Position numbers and translations under genes: made by a program
Part shown: piece after piece, positions 1-5,580 of the stretch
How the letters are laid out: the number at the start of each line of letters is the position of its first letter
How positions within the stretch are numbered: the stretch's first letter is position 1
From: Ktedonobacterales bacterium
GTDB taxonomy: Bacteria > Chloroflexota > Ktedonobacteria > Ktedonobacterales > JADMIN01
Direction of reading: 5' to 3'
NCBI GenBank assembly: GCA_025935235.1
Contig: JAICVT010000296.1
Location: forward strand, 1-5,599
DNA length: 5,599 nucleotides
Notes under the pieces: model-generated
What the model was told of the DNA's origin: nothing
Seen by the model: the letters and a program-made list of their open reading frames with translations, nothing else
Database searches by the model: none

Positions 1-2448
1 CTGCGGCGGCGTCTCGATCACGCTCATATCGCGCACATCGGAGAGCGCCATATAGAGCGTGCGCGGGATGGGCGTGGCCGAGAGCGTCAGCACATCCACC
101 TCGGCGCGCATCTGCTTCAGCCGCTCCTTGTGCGCCACGCCGAAGCGCTGCTCCTCATCAATGATGAGCAGGCCCAGGTTCCTGAAGGCGACATCCTTTT
201 GCAGCAGCCGGTGCGTGCCGATGACGATATCCACCGCGCCATCCGCGAGCGCCTTGAGCGTGTCCCGGTTCTCTTTCTCCGAGCGAAAGCGGCTGAGCAG
301 CTCGACCCGCACCGGATAGGGCCGCAAGCGCTGGCTGAAGGTGTTGAAGTGCTGGAGCGCCAGCACAGTGGTCGGCACGAGCACGGCCACCTGGCGCTGG
401 TCCAGCACGGCCTTGAAGGCGGCGCGCAGGGCAACCTCGGTCTTGCCATAGCCAACATCGCCGCAGACCAGCCGATCCATCGGGCGCGCGCGCTCCATAT
501 CGGCCTTGACCTCGGCGATGGCGCGCTCCTGGTCGGGCGTCTCCTCGTAGGGAAAACCTTCCTCCATCTCCCGCAGCCACGGCTGCTGGTCGTCGGATGG
601 GAAAGGATGGCCCACCAGCGTCTCGCGCAGACTATACAGCCGCAGCAGGTCGCCCGCGATCTCTTTAGCGCTCTCCTTGGCCCGCTGCTTGGCCCGCGCC
701 CACTCGGCCCCGCCGAGCTTGCTCAACATCGGCGCGGCGTCGCCCATCCCGATGTAGCGCGTGATACGGTCGAGCTGGTCGGTGGGGATATAGAGGCGGT
801 CGGTTCCGGCGTAGGCGATCAGCAGGTACTCGCGCTCGACCCCGTCGGAGTCCAGCTTGATGAGGCCATCGAAGCGCCCGATGCCGTGCTCCTGATGCAC
901 CACGAAGTCGCCGGGGCGCAGCTCGGCCAGGAAGGCGGCGGGCGTGACGGCGCGCTTGCGCTGGTCGGTGGCGCCGTGGCCGCGCGCCCAGCCAAAAACC
1001 TCAGCGTCGGTGAAGACGGTCAGCGCCATCGAGCGGCTGTGCCAGCCCTCTGGAAAGCGCCCATGCACGATCGTCAGTGTGCCTGGCTCCGGCGGCTCTG
1101 GCAGATCGGTCTGCGGCGAGACCAGCACGACGTTGTTGCGGCCCAGCAGCGCCTCATCGCCAAAGACCTCGCTCAGGCGGCGCGCTTGCAGGCTGGCGAT
1201 GACGACTCGCTGGCGCGCGTCGAGCAGCTTGCGCACATCCTGGGCGAAAGCGCGCAACCGCCCGCCATAGGACTGCGCGGGGGCGAGGTCAGGCGCCAGC
1301 GCCGCGCCCACGCCCGGCGCCTGCTCATCGCTGGTCAGGCTGGCAAAGCGCGCCTGGGGCAGCGGAGCCAGCAGCGGAGCCAGCGCGGGCCAGGGGATGA
1401 AGGCTGGCTCCAGCCCATGCGGATTTTCGCCGTCGCGCTCCAGGCGGTCGCGCGCCTCTTCGCCCTGCTCGGCCACTTGCTCAGCCACCTGGCGCGGCGC
1501 GTCCTCATCGCCCAGCGCGAGGTAGCCGCCCGCTGGCAGATAGGCCAGGATGCTGGACGGCTGGTGCAGGTAGGGCAGGTAGTAGGCGATGTCGGGGAAA
1601 GATTGCCGCTCGCGCAGGGCTTGCAGGTCGTCGTTCCAGCGGTCGCGCGCGGCGGGATTCAGGCCGATGGCGTCGAGCGTGGCCAGCCGCTCAGCGGCCT
1701 CGCGTCCACGGGTGGCCAGCGCTTCGCGTGCGGGGGTGATGAGCGCGTCCGGGACGGCGTTCAGCGAGCGCTGCGTCTCTGGATCAAATGTGCGGATGCT
1801 GTCTATCTCGTCGCCAAAGAACTCGATGCGCACCGGCCGCTCCATCGCGGGGGAAAAGACATCCACGATGCCGCCGCGATGGGTGCATTGGCCGACCTCC
1901 TCGACCTCGGCCTCGAAGTCGTAGCCCAGCGCCATCAGCCGCTCCAGCAGCAGGCGCGGATCGAGCCGCTGGCCAGTCTTGAGGGCCAGCAGCGCGGCGC
2001 GAAACTCATCTGGCGGCATGATCGGCTGGGTGAGCGCGCGCGCCGAGCAGACGACGATGGCGGGCACGTTGGGCGCCTGCACGGCCTGGGTCAACAGGAT
2101 CAGCGCGTTCATGCGTGCCTTAATGGTCTCGCGGTCGGGCAGCAGCCGCTCCCAGGGCAGCGCGTCGAGCGCGTCAAACGTGCGGACGGGGATGGCGCCC
2201 GCCGTCAGCGTGGTGAGCGCCAGCGCCGCCGACTCGACCTGCTCATCGCCGCGGGTGACATAGAGCAGCGGCGCGCTCAGCGCATCGGCCAGCGCGGCGA
2301 CGAAGTAGGGGCGCGCCGACTCGCTGACGCCGGAGATGGCGGGTAGATGGTTAGAAACACCCGACGACGCCTCGGCGCTGAGCAGCTCGCGCAGGCGGCG
2401 CAGTTCGGGGCGGTTCTCCAGCAGGGGAAGCAATCCACGCAGCGACAC
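1..2448 (-). CDS. mfd: Transcription-repair coupling factor Mfd (partial, C-terminus beyond left edge)
   Basis: ATP-dependent DNA translocase that displaces RNA polymerase stalled at lesions and recruits UvrA for transcription-coupled excision repair in the cytoplasm. 816 codons are visible and the frame is open throughout. An N-terminal UvrB-like module shows VGQCTHRGGIVDVFSP (185-200) followed by RIEFFGDEIDSIRTFDP. The RNA-polymerase-interacting (CarD-like) domain starts near 508, with VVHQEHGIGRF at 516-526. The translocase begins near 632: PYEETPDQ at 633-640, Walker A GDVGYGKT at 663-670, Walker B DEEQ at 764-767 and SATPIPR at 790-796. Full-length Mfd is about 1150-1200 residues, so the second RecA lobe, the TRG motif and the C-terminal autoinhibitory domain lie outside the window. 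The GTG start at 2448 is chosen because GGAGG (2459-2455) sits 6 nt upstream and no better in-frame start is seen. It lies 80 bp behind pth and is probably co-transcribed with it. Walker A falls about 35 residues later than in E. coli Mfd, so the N-terminal part is slightly long. Confidence 0.96.
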   Translation of the reverse strand, partial: MSLRGLLPLLENRPELRRLRELLSAEASSGVSNHLPAISGVSESARPYFVAALADALSAPLLYVTRGDEQVESAALALTTLTAGAIPVRTFDALDALPWERLLPDRETIKARMNALILLTQAVQAPNVPAIVVCSARALTQPIMPPDEFRAALLALKTGQRLDPRLLLERLMALGYDFEAEVEEVGQCTHRGGIVDVFSPAMERPVRIEFFGDEIDSIRTFDPETQRSLNAVPDALITPAREALATRGREAAERLATLDAIGLNPAARDRWNDDLQALRERQSFPDIAYYLPYLHQPSSILAYLPAGGYLALGDEDAPRQVAEQVAEQGEEARDRLERDGENPHGLEPAFIPWPALAPLLAPLPQARFASLTSDEQAPGVGAALAPDLAPAQSYGGRLRAFAQDVRKLLDARQRVVIASLQARRLSEVFGDEALLGRNNVVLVSPQTDLPEPPEPGTLTIVHGRFPEGWHSRSMALTVFTDAEVFGWARGHGATDQRKRAVTPAAFLAELRPGDFVVHQEHGIGRFDGLIKLDSDGVEREYLLIAYAGTDRLYIPTDQLDRITRYIGMGDAAPMLSKLGGAEWARAKQRAKESAKEIAGDLLRLYSLRETLVGHPFPSDDQQPWLREMEEGFPYEETPDQERAIAEVKADMERARPMDRLVCGDVGYGKTEVALRAAFKAVLDQRQVAVLVPTTVLALQHFNTFSQRLRPYPVRVELLSRFRSEKENRDTLKALADGAVDIVIGTHRLLQKDVAFRNLGLLIIDEEQRFGVAHKERLKQMRAEVDVLTLSATPIPRTLYMALSDVRDMSVIETPPQ
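1361..1384. repeat. 12-bp tandem duplication inside mfd
   Basis: AGCGGAGCCAGC occurs twice in perfect tandem (1361-1372 and 1373-1384). On the minus strand it encodes an Ala-Pro-Leu-Leu type repeat around Mfd residues 356-363, in the stretch joining the UvrB-like module to the polymerase-interacting domain. It is in frame and probably a linker length variation. Confidence 0.7.
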
Positions 2449-2459
2449 AGGCGGCCTCC
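2449..2459 (-). promoter_or_regulatory. Ribosome binding site of mfd
   Basis: On the minus strand GGAGG (2459-2455) is followed by a 6-nt spacer and then GTG at 2448. This strong Shine-Dalgarno match decides the start. The ATG a few bases upstream, at 2465, is in another frame and gives only a 62-residue product. Confidence 0.75.
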
Positions 2460-2480
2460 ATCCAATATATGGTGAGCGAC

Positions 2481-2514
2481 CTCACCCCCATCCCCTCTCC
2501 CACAGGGAGAGGGG
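2481..2514. repeat. C-rich dispersed hairpin repeat between pth and mfd
   Basis: A C-rich tract CTCACCCCCAT (2481-2491) leads into a perfect 10-bp inverted repeat: CCCCTCTCCC (2492-2501), loop ACA, GGGAGAGGGG (2505-2514). Similar C-rich hairpin elements are commonly dispersed in intergenic regions of high-GC bacteria, including Chloroflexota. A near-identical start of the same element occurs at 5581-5599. It lies in the pth-mfd gap, so the pth transcript would fold this stem. Neither strand has a U-run after the stem, so it is not a canonical intrinsic terminator, although it could stabilise the 3' end of the upstream message or attenuate mfd. Confidence 0.7.
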
Positions 2515-2528
2515 CATAAGGAGGAGGT

Positions 2529-3197
2529 TCAGCGGTTGAAGCGGTTCATGGCGGCTTCGGCGCCGTCGGTGACCCAGGCCAGCGCGGCGTCGGCGGCGAT
2601 GGCAATGGTGGTATCCAGCTCAACGCGCTCTTCGGCGCGCGGCGCGCTCAGCAGGAAGTCTACGTTCTCGTCGCGGCCATGCGTAGGCCGCCCGATACCG
2701 ATCTTGAGCCGGGCAAAGGCGTTGGTTCCCAGCAGGCGGATGGTGGACTCCAGACCATGCTGGCCGCCCGCCGCCCCGCGCGTACGCAGCCGCAGCCGGG
2801 CCAGCGGCAGATCGAGGTCATCGCAGACGACCAGCAGGTCGCGCAGGTCGAGCTTGTAGAAGCGCACCAGCTCGCTGACGGCCATGCCGCTCTCGTTCAT
2901 ATAGGTCTGCGGCTTGGCCAGCAGCAGCTTCTCCTCGCGCCAGATGGGCGGCGCGGCGGGCGTGGCATCGGGCGCCGTATCAGGCGCGGCGTCAGGCGCG
3001 GCGTCAGGCGCTGGAGCGGCGACCTGATAGCGCAGCGCGCCGCTGGCGACCTGCGTCCGACCGCGCTGCGACTGCCACGACCAGCCCTGGCGGCTGGCGA
3101 TCAGGTCGACCACGTCGAAGCCGACATTGTGGCGGGTGCGGGCATAGCGCGCTCCCGGATTGCCGAGTCCCACGATCAGCTTCACCGTCGTCCACAT
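2529..3197 (-). CDS. pth: Peptidyl-tRNA hydrolase
   Basis: Cleaves the ester bond of peptidyl-tRNA released prematurely from ribosomes, recycling tRNA; cytoplasmic, Pth family. Counting from ATG 3197 (222 residues), KLIVGLGNPG is at 6-15 with N13, RHNVGFDVVD at 22-31 with the catalytic-type H23, KPQTYMNESG at 95-104 (M100, N101), DDLDLP at 126-131 with D126 matching E. coli D93, and FARLKIGIGRP further on. Two oddities are visible. Residues about 62-84 form a low-complexity Pro/Ala/Asp insertion encoded by a 12-bp tandem repeat, which explains the extra length over the usual 185-200. The usual GGHNG loop reads GGQHG (144-148), placing His where E. coli N114 lies. Start choice: ATG 3197 has GAAGGG 10 nt upstream. 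GTG 3185 would match the family N-terminus (KLIVGLGNPG) more exactly, and GTG 3227 is open but lacks a good ribosome site. First gene of a probable pth-mfd operon. Confidence 0.95.
   Translation of the reverse strand: MWTTVKLIVGLGNPGARYARTRHNVGFDVVDLIASRQGWSWQSQRGRTQVASGALRYQVAAPAPDAAPDAAPDTAPDATPAAPPIWREEKLLLAKPQTYMNESGMAVSELVRFYKLDLRDLLVVCDDLDLPLARLRLRTRGAAGGQHGLESTIRLLGTNAFARLKIGIGRPTHGRDENVDFLLSAPRAEERVELDTTIAIAADAALAWVTDGAEAAMNRFNR
2962..3009. repeat. 12-bp tandem repeat inside pth
   Basis: Four consecutive 12-bp units (2962-2973, 2974-2985, 2986-2997, 2998-3009) end in GGGC or AGGC. The last two are identical (GCGGCGTCAGGC) and the first two diverge. Read on the minus strand in the pth frame they encode a Pro-Asp-Ala-Ala type repeat. 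The unit length is a multiple of three, so copy-number change would keep the frame. Confidence 0.8.
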
Positions 3198-3303
3198 CCC
3201 TTCGCGGCCCTTCGTGGCGCACAGCACAAGACGGGGCGACCGCCAGCGCGGCCCCCCTCGCGGCTGGCCATGCGCGGATGCTTGCGCCGATCAGCCACCT
3301 CTG

Positions 3304-3332
3304 AGTGTACCACGCGGCGCGGCGCGTTCCCA
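3304..3332 (-). promoter_or_regulatory. Candidate promoter for pth-mfd
   Basis: On the minus strand TGGGAA (3332-3327) is separated by 17 bp from TACACT (3309-3304), a plausible sigma-70-type pair with a weak -35. It would give a leader of about 100 nt before the pth ATG at 3197. The assignment rests on spacing and partial consensus match only. Confidence 0.3.
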
Positions 3333-3372
3333 GCGAGCAGGCAGGATGTCGCAGGCGCATCATCGGGCGCCG

Positions 3373-3378
3373 TACAAT
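3373..3378 (+). promoter_or_regulatory. Candidate -10 box for hicBA
   Basis: TACAAT matches the -10 consensus at five of six positions and lies about 60 bp before the hicB start. No good -35 is seen at 16-18 bp spacing (TGTCGC at 3347-3352 is 20 bp away), so the promoter is weak or the call is wrong. Confidence 0.3.
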
Positions 3379-3413
3379 ACCACGGAGGCCACTGGCGCGG
3401 TCTCGGATCTAAG

Positions 3414-3425
3414 CGCCATATGGCG
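3414..3425. promoter_or_regulatory. Perfect 12-bp palindrome before hicB, possible operator
   Basis: CGCCATATGGCG is its own reverse complement and ends 14 bp before the hicB ATG, downstream of the candidate -10 box. Toxin-antitoxin modules are commonly repressed through palindromes near their promoter. This HicB is short and shows no DNA-binding domain, so which protein would bind is unclear. Confidence 0.35.
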
Positions 3426-3439
3426 AAAGAGAGTGATCC

Positions 3440-3679
3440 ATGTTTGCCGAGTACTTGGATGCCGCCATGCTGCATGCCGTCTATGAGCAGATCGAAGATG
3501 GCTCATATGTCGGCTATATTGATGACCTGCCCGGATCACTCGCCCATGCGCCTACGCTGGAAGAGTGCAAGGCCGAGATGCGATTGGTGGCCGAAGGCTG
3601 GATTCTGCTTGCCATCGCCGACCATGACGAGCTGCCAGCATTTGACGGGCATAAACTGATCGTGGAGGCGAAAGCGTAG
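3440..3679 (+). CDS. hicB: HicB-family antitoxin (short form)
   Basis: Predicted antitoxin of a type II HicBA module; it binds and inhibits the HicA mRNA-cleaving toxin. The 79-residue protein has the family pattern: an N-terminal Tyr/Ala-rich helix (EYLDAAMLHAVYEQIEDG, 4-21), the strand YVGYIDDLPG (23-32), TLEECKAEM (39-47) and a helix ending in LPAFDG. This is the partial RNase H-like fold of HicB. At this length there is no room for the C-terminal ribbon-helix-helix or helix-turn-helix domain found in longer HicB proteins. GAGAG (3429-3433) lies 6 nt before the ATG as a weak ribosome site. The gene overlaps hicA by 1 nt, antitoxin first, the reverse of E. coli hicAB order. Confidence 0.88.
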   Translation: MFAEYLDAAMLHAVYEQIEDGSYVGYIDDLPGSLAHAPTLEECKAEMRLVAEGWILLAIADHDELPAFDGHKLIVEAKA

Positions 3680-3897
3680 TGCCTGCGGTGGGTCCGATCA
3701 AACGCCGCGACCTCATCAAGCGCCTCAAGCAATTGGGCTTCTCCGATCCCCGCTCCGGTGGCAGTCATGAGTACATAAAACGCGGGAGGTATCGCGCCAC
3801 GCGACCGAACCCTCACGAGGGAGAGATCAGCCAGGCGTTGCACTTGCGCATCCTGCGGCAGGCGGGCGGCTCCCGCGAGGAGTGGGAGGCGCTCTAG
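3679..3897 (+). CDS. hicA: HicA-family mRNA interferase toxin
   Basis: Predicted toxin of the HicBA module: a small double-stranded-RNA-binding-fold ribonuclease that cleaves mRNA and stalls growth when free of HicB. The 72 residues fit the family closely: an IKRRDLIKRLKQLGF opening (7-21), GGSHEYI with the catalytic-type His30, a basic strand RGRYRATRPNPH (35-46), GEIS, and the C-terminal ILRQAGGSREEWEAL. Nothing needed for activity looks missing. The GTG start overlaps the hicB TAG (TAGTG, 3677-3681), and GGAGG at 3664-3668 lies 10 nt upstream inside hicB, so translation is probably coupled to the antitoxin. A second GTG at 3688 is a less likely start. Confidence 0.9.
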   Translation: MPAVGPIKRRDLIKRLKQLGFSDPRSGGSHEYIKRGRYRATRPNPHEGEISQALHLRILRQAGGSREEWEAL

Positions 3898-3900
3898 TTC

Positions 3901-3937
3901 CTCACACTGGCGGCTCCCGTTCGGGCCTGAGTGTGAG
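3901..3937 (+). terminator. Hairpin just after hicA, possible terminator
   Basis: CTCACACT (3901-3908) pairs perfectly with AGTGTGAG (3930-3937). Between them CCCG-TT-CGGG (3916-3925) forms an inner hairpin. It starts 3 nt after the hicA stop, where a terminator or 3'-end stabilising structure is expected. There is no T-run behind it (TCCAATCAC follows), so it does not meet the standard intrinsic terminator rule. Confidence 0.4.
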
Positions 3938-4206
3938 TCCAATCACAGCGCAGTCCGTTCGCTTGCGGCGCAGCGAAACCATGTGCTACCATTTGGCCTG
4001 GTATGTCTCACTCAGGTATGTGTCTAGCTGGCTGATTCACATTCCACCTGATCGCTCATTACTTCTCTGCGCGGCTCTGCACGCTCTGCATTGCGGCTTT
4101 CTGACTCACGCCAGGTGCGAGCGTGGATGTTCACTTGAGCTATCAGCGTGCCTTCCAATCCTGTGCGCGCCGCAGCGGGAAGACTGATCCGCACATCGTG
4201 GCGTGA
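3938..4206. other. Noncoding stretch between hicA and the NYN gene
   Basis: No convincing gene is seen on either strand: the open frames here have no ribosome site and encode Cys/Leu/Ser-rich sequence without family features. The composition is more AT-rich than the flanking genes. It holds two small stem-loops, TTCGCT...AGCGAA (3958-3977) and TACCA...TGGTA (3987-4003), and a pair of GGTATGT words 15 bp apart (4000, 4015). No tRNA or known riboswitch pattern was recognised, and I found no clear promoter for the downstream gene. Confidence 0.5.
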
Positions 4207-4241
4207 ATGAGCCTCCACTTCTCGTGGCCCAACCGCAAGAC

Positions 4242-4261
4242 ACGATTTTCGACGATTTTCG
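4242..4261. repeat. Perfect tandem 10-mer upstream of the NYN gene
   Basis: ACGATTTTCG occurs twice head to tail (4242-4251, 4252-4261), about 60 bp before the ribosome binding site of the NYN gene. A spacing of one helical turn would put both copies on the same DNA face, which would suit a regulator site, but no regulator is known here. Confidence 0.6.
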
Positions 4262-4310
4262 CGCCACCGGTTCTCAAATACCTATCGGTTAGCTACGGTG
4301 ACGCCCGCGC

Positions 4311-4323
4311 AGGAGCGCCTCAC
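4311..4323 (+). promoter_or_regulatory. Ribosome binding site of the NYN gene
   Basis: AGGAG (4311-4315) followed by an 8-nt spacer points to ATG 4324. The upstream in-frame ATG at 4207 has no Shine-Dalgarno match, and the 39 residues it would add show no family similarity, so 4324 is preferred. Confidence 0.7.
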
Positions 4324-5580
4324 ATGCAAGACGAAATCGCGCTGTTCATCGACTTCGAGAACATTCGCTACAGTTTGTTGAATGTTCAGCGCCGTGAGCC
4401 TGATCCGCAGGAGCTGATCACTATCGCTGGGCGCTTTGGCCCGGTCATGGTCGCCCGCGCCTACGCCGACTGGACGCGTCAGCCCGATTTCTTCAAGGGC
4501 AGCCTGACCGCCGCGATGATTGATCGGGTGGATTGTCCCTCCAAAGTGCGCGACCGCTTCCGCCAGAACCAGAATCAGCAGTTCTACGCCAGCCAGGCCC
4601 CCTATGATCGGCGCTGGCGCGAGAACACCGAGAACGCCAGCGACTACAACTACGACGAGCAGCACGAGGAGCAGATTGACGAGCAGGACCTGCTGGAGGA
4701 TGAGCAGGACGGCGAGGCGGATGGCGAGGCGGATGACGAACTGACCGCCAGCGCCGCGGACTATCACGCCGAGGATCTGGCCGACGCGGCGCCCGAGGAG
4801 CGCCGCCGCCCGATGGACGAGCCGTACAACGGCTACCAGGGACAGAATTACTACCCATCACAGCCGCAGCAGCACTCGGCGACCATCACGCAGAGCACCG
4901 TTGACCTCAACATGCTGATGGACATCATCGAGACCGTCTTCGACCGCCCGACCATCAACACCTACGTCCTGATGACTGGCGACCGCGACTTCACCCGCAT
5001 CTGTGCGCGGCTCAAGCATCGCCTGAACAAGCGCGTCATCATCTGTGGCGTGCCAGGCACCGTTAGCCGCGACCTGACCAGCGCGGCGGAGCAGTTCATC
5101 CAGCTCGGCTACGGCGGCCCGCATGTCAACTACAATAGCGGCGCGCTGAGCAGCGGCGGCCTGACGCCGAACCCCGTGACGCCGAGCGCGCCGGGCTATC
5201 AGCGCCCCTACACGCCGGGCGCGCCCTACAGCAACTCGCTGGCGCCGGTCGAGCCAGAGGAGGCGGGCTTCATCCAGTTCCTCGACTACATTGACCGGCA
5301 CTGGTCATGGCGCACCGTCAGCGGCGTCGCCAACTTCATCGGCGACCCGTACAACACGAAGAATCGCGTCCGCGGCCGCCTGACCCGCGACACGGCGCGC
5401 GAACTGCTGATCGCCTGCCTGGATCAGGGCATCCTGGATGATGCGCCCGATGGGCAGGGCAACCACAACCTGCGGCTCAACCGCGAGCATCCGCGCGTGG
5501 TGGAGGTGCTGAACGAGCTGTCGCAGCGTCAGCAGCAGCCCTATCCGCCATATCGGGGCTATTCGCCATCCGGGCAGTAG
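4324..5580 (+). CDS. LabA-like NYN-domain protein with split catalytic domain
   Basis: Predicted cytoplasmic NYN (PIN-like) protein, probably a metal-dependent ribonuclease of the LabA-like group; substrate unknown. 418 residues. The first half of the fold has IALFIDFENIR (5-15, acidic D10 and N13), VARAYADW near 42-49 and a strand ending VDCPSK (69-74). The second half resumes with TVDLNMLMDII (192-202, D194 and D200) and VLMTGDRDF (215-223, D220 and D222), then RVIICGVPG and a helix ending AEQFIQLG. Between them residues about 75-190 are an inserted low-complexity stretch: Gln/Asn-rich, then strongly acidic (about 100-160), then Tyr/Pro/Gln-rich. A Pro/Gly/Ser-rich linker (about 266-310) leads to a C-terminal domain at about 312-402 that looks like the LabA-type winged helix, a likely nucleic-acid-binding module. 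A short Gln/Pro/Tyr tail ends the protein. The metal-binding acids are present, so activity is plausible. It stands alone downstream of a long noncoding gap. Family confidence is high, exact function low. Confidence 0.85.
   Translation: MQDEIALFIDFENIRYSLLNVQRREPDPQELITIAGRFGPVMVARAYADWTRQPDFFKGSLTAAMIDRVDCPSKVRDRFRQNQNQQFYASQAPYDRRWRENTENASDYNYDEQHEEQIDEQDLLEDEQDGEADGEADDELTASAADYHAEDLADAAPEERRRPMDEPYNGYQGQNYYPSQPQQHSATITQSTVDLNMLMDIIETVFDRPTINTYVLMTGDRDFTRICARLKHRLNKRVIICGVPGTVSRDLTSAAEQFIQLGYGGPHVNYNSGALSSGGLTPNPVTPSAPGYQRPYTPGAPYSNSLAPVEPEEAGFIQFLDYIDRHWSWRTVSGVANFIGDPYNTKNRVRGRLTRDTARELLIACLDQGILDDAPDGQGNHNLRLNREHPRVVEVLNELSQRQQQPYPPYRGYSPSGQ

Noticed and set aside
130..2346. 738-codon open frame on the plus strand opposite mfd
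   Set aside because: It is exactly antisense to mfd with shared codon boundaries. In GC-rich genes this frame stays open because the codons whose complement is a stop (TTA, CTA, TCA) are rare. The product is Ala/Arg/Gln/Leu-rich without family features, and mfd motifs on the other strand are unmistakable.
2492..2514. Intrinsic terminator of pth
   Set aside because: The stem is strong but no T-run follows on either strand, and a related copy occurs elsewhere, so it is better called a dispersed repeat.
2679..3659. 326-codon plus-strand open frame crossing pth, the intergenic region and hicB
   Set aside because: It is antisense to pth and out of frame with hicB, spans two clear genes and an intergenic region, and has no recognisable domain.
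3865..3919. GGCGGCTCCCG repeated at 3865 and 3909 as possible attachment-site repeats
   Set aside because: It is only 11 bp, very GC-rich and 44 bp apart. One copy is coding within hicA, and no integrase is nearby. Most likely chance.
3882..4187. 101-codon plus-strand frame between hicA and the NYN gene
   Set aside because: It starts inside hicA, has no good ribosome site and encodes low-complexity Cys/Leu/Ser-rich sequence without family resemblance.
4207..4323. N-terminal extension of the NYN protein from ATG 4207
   Set aside because: No ribosome site precedes 4207, and the added 39 residues are not NYN-like. AGGAG with correct spacing supports ATG 4324, right where the domain begins.
4282..4767. 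Minus-strand frame with a very hydrophobic Leu/Val stretch resembling a membrane protein
   Set aside because: The hydrophobic run is the complement of the acidic Glu/Asp/Gln codons in the NYN protein insertion, so it is a shadow.
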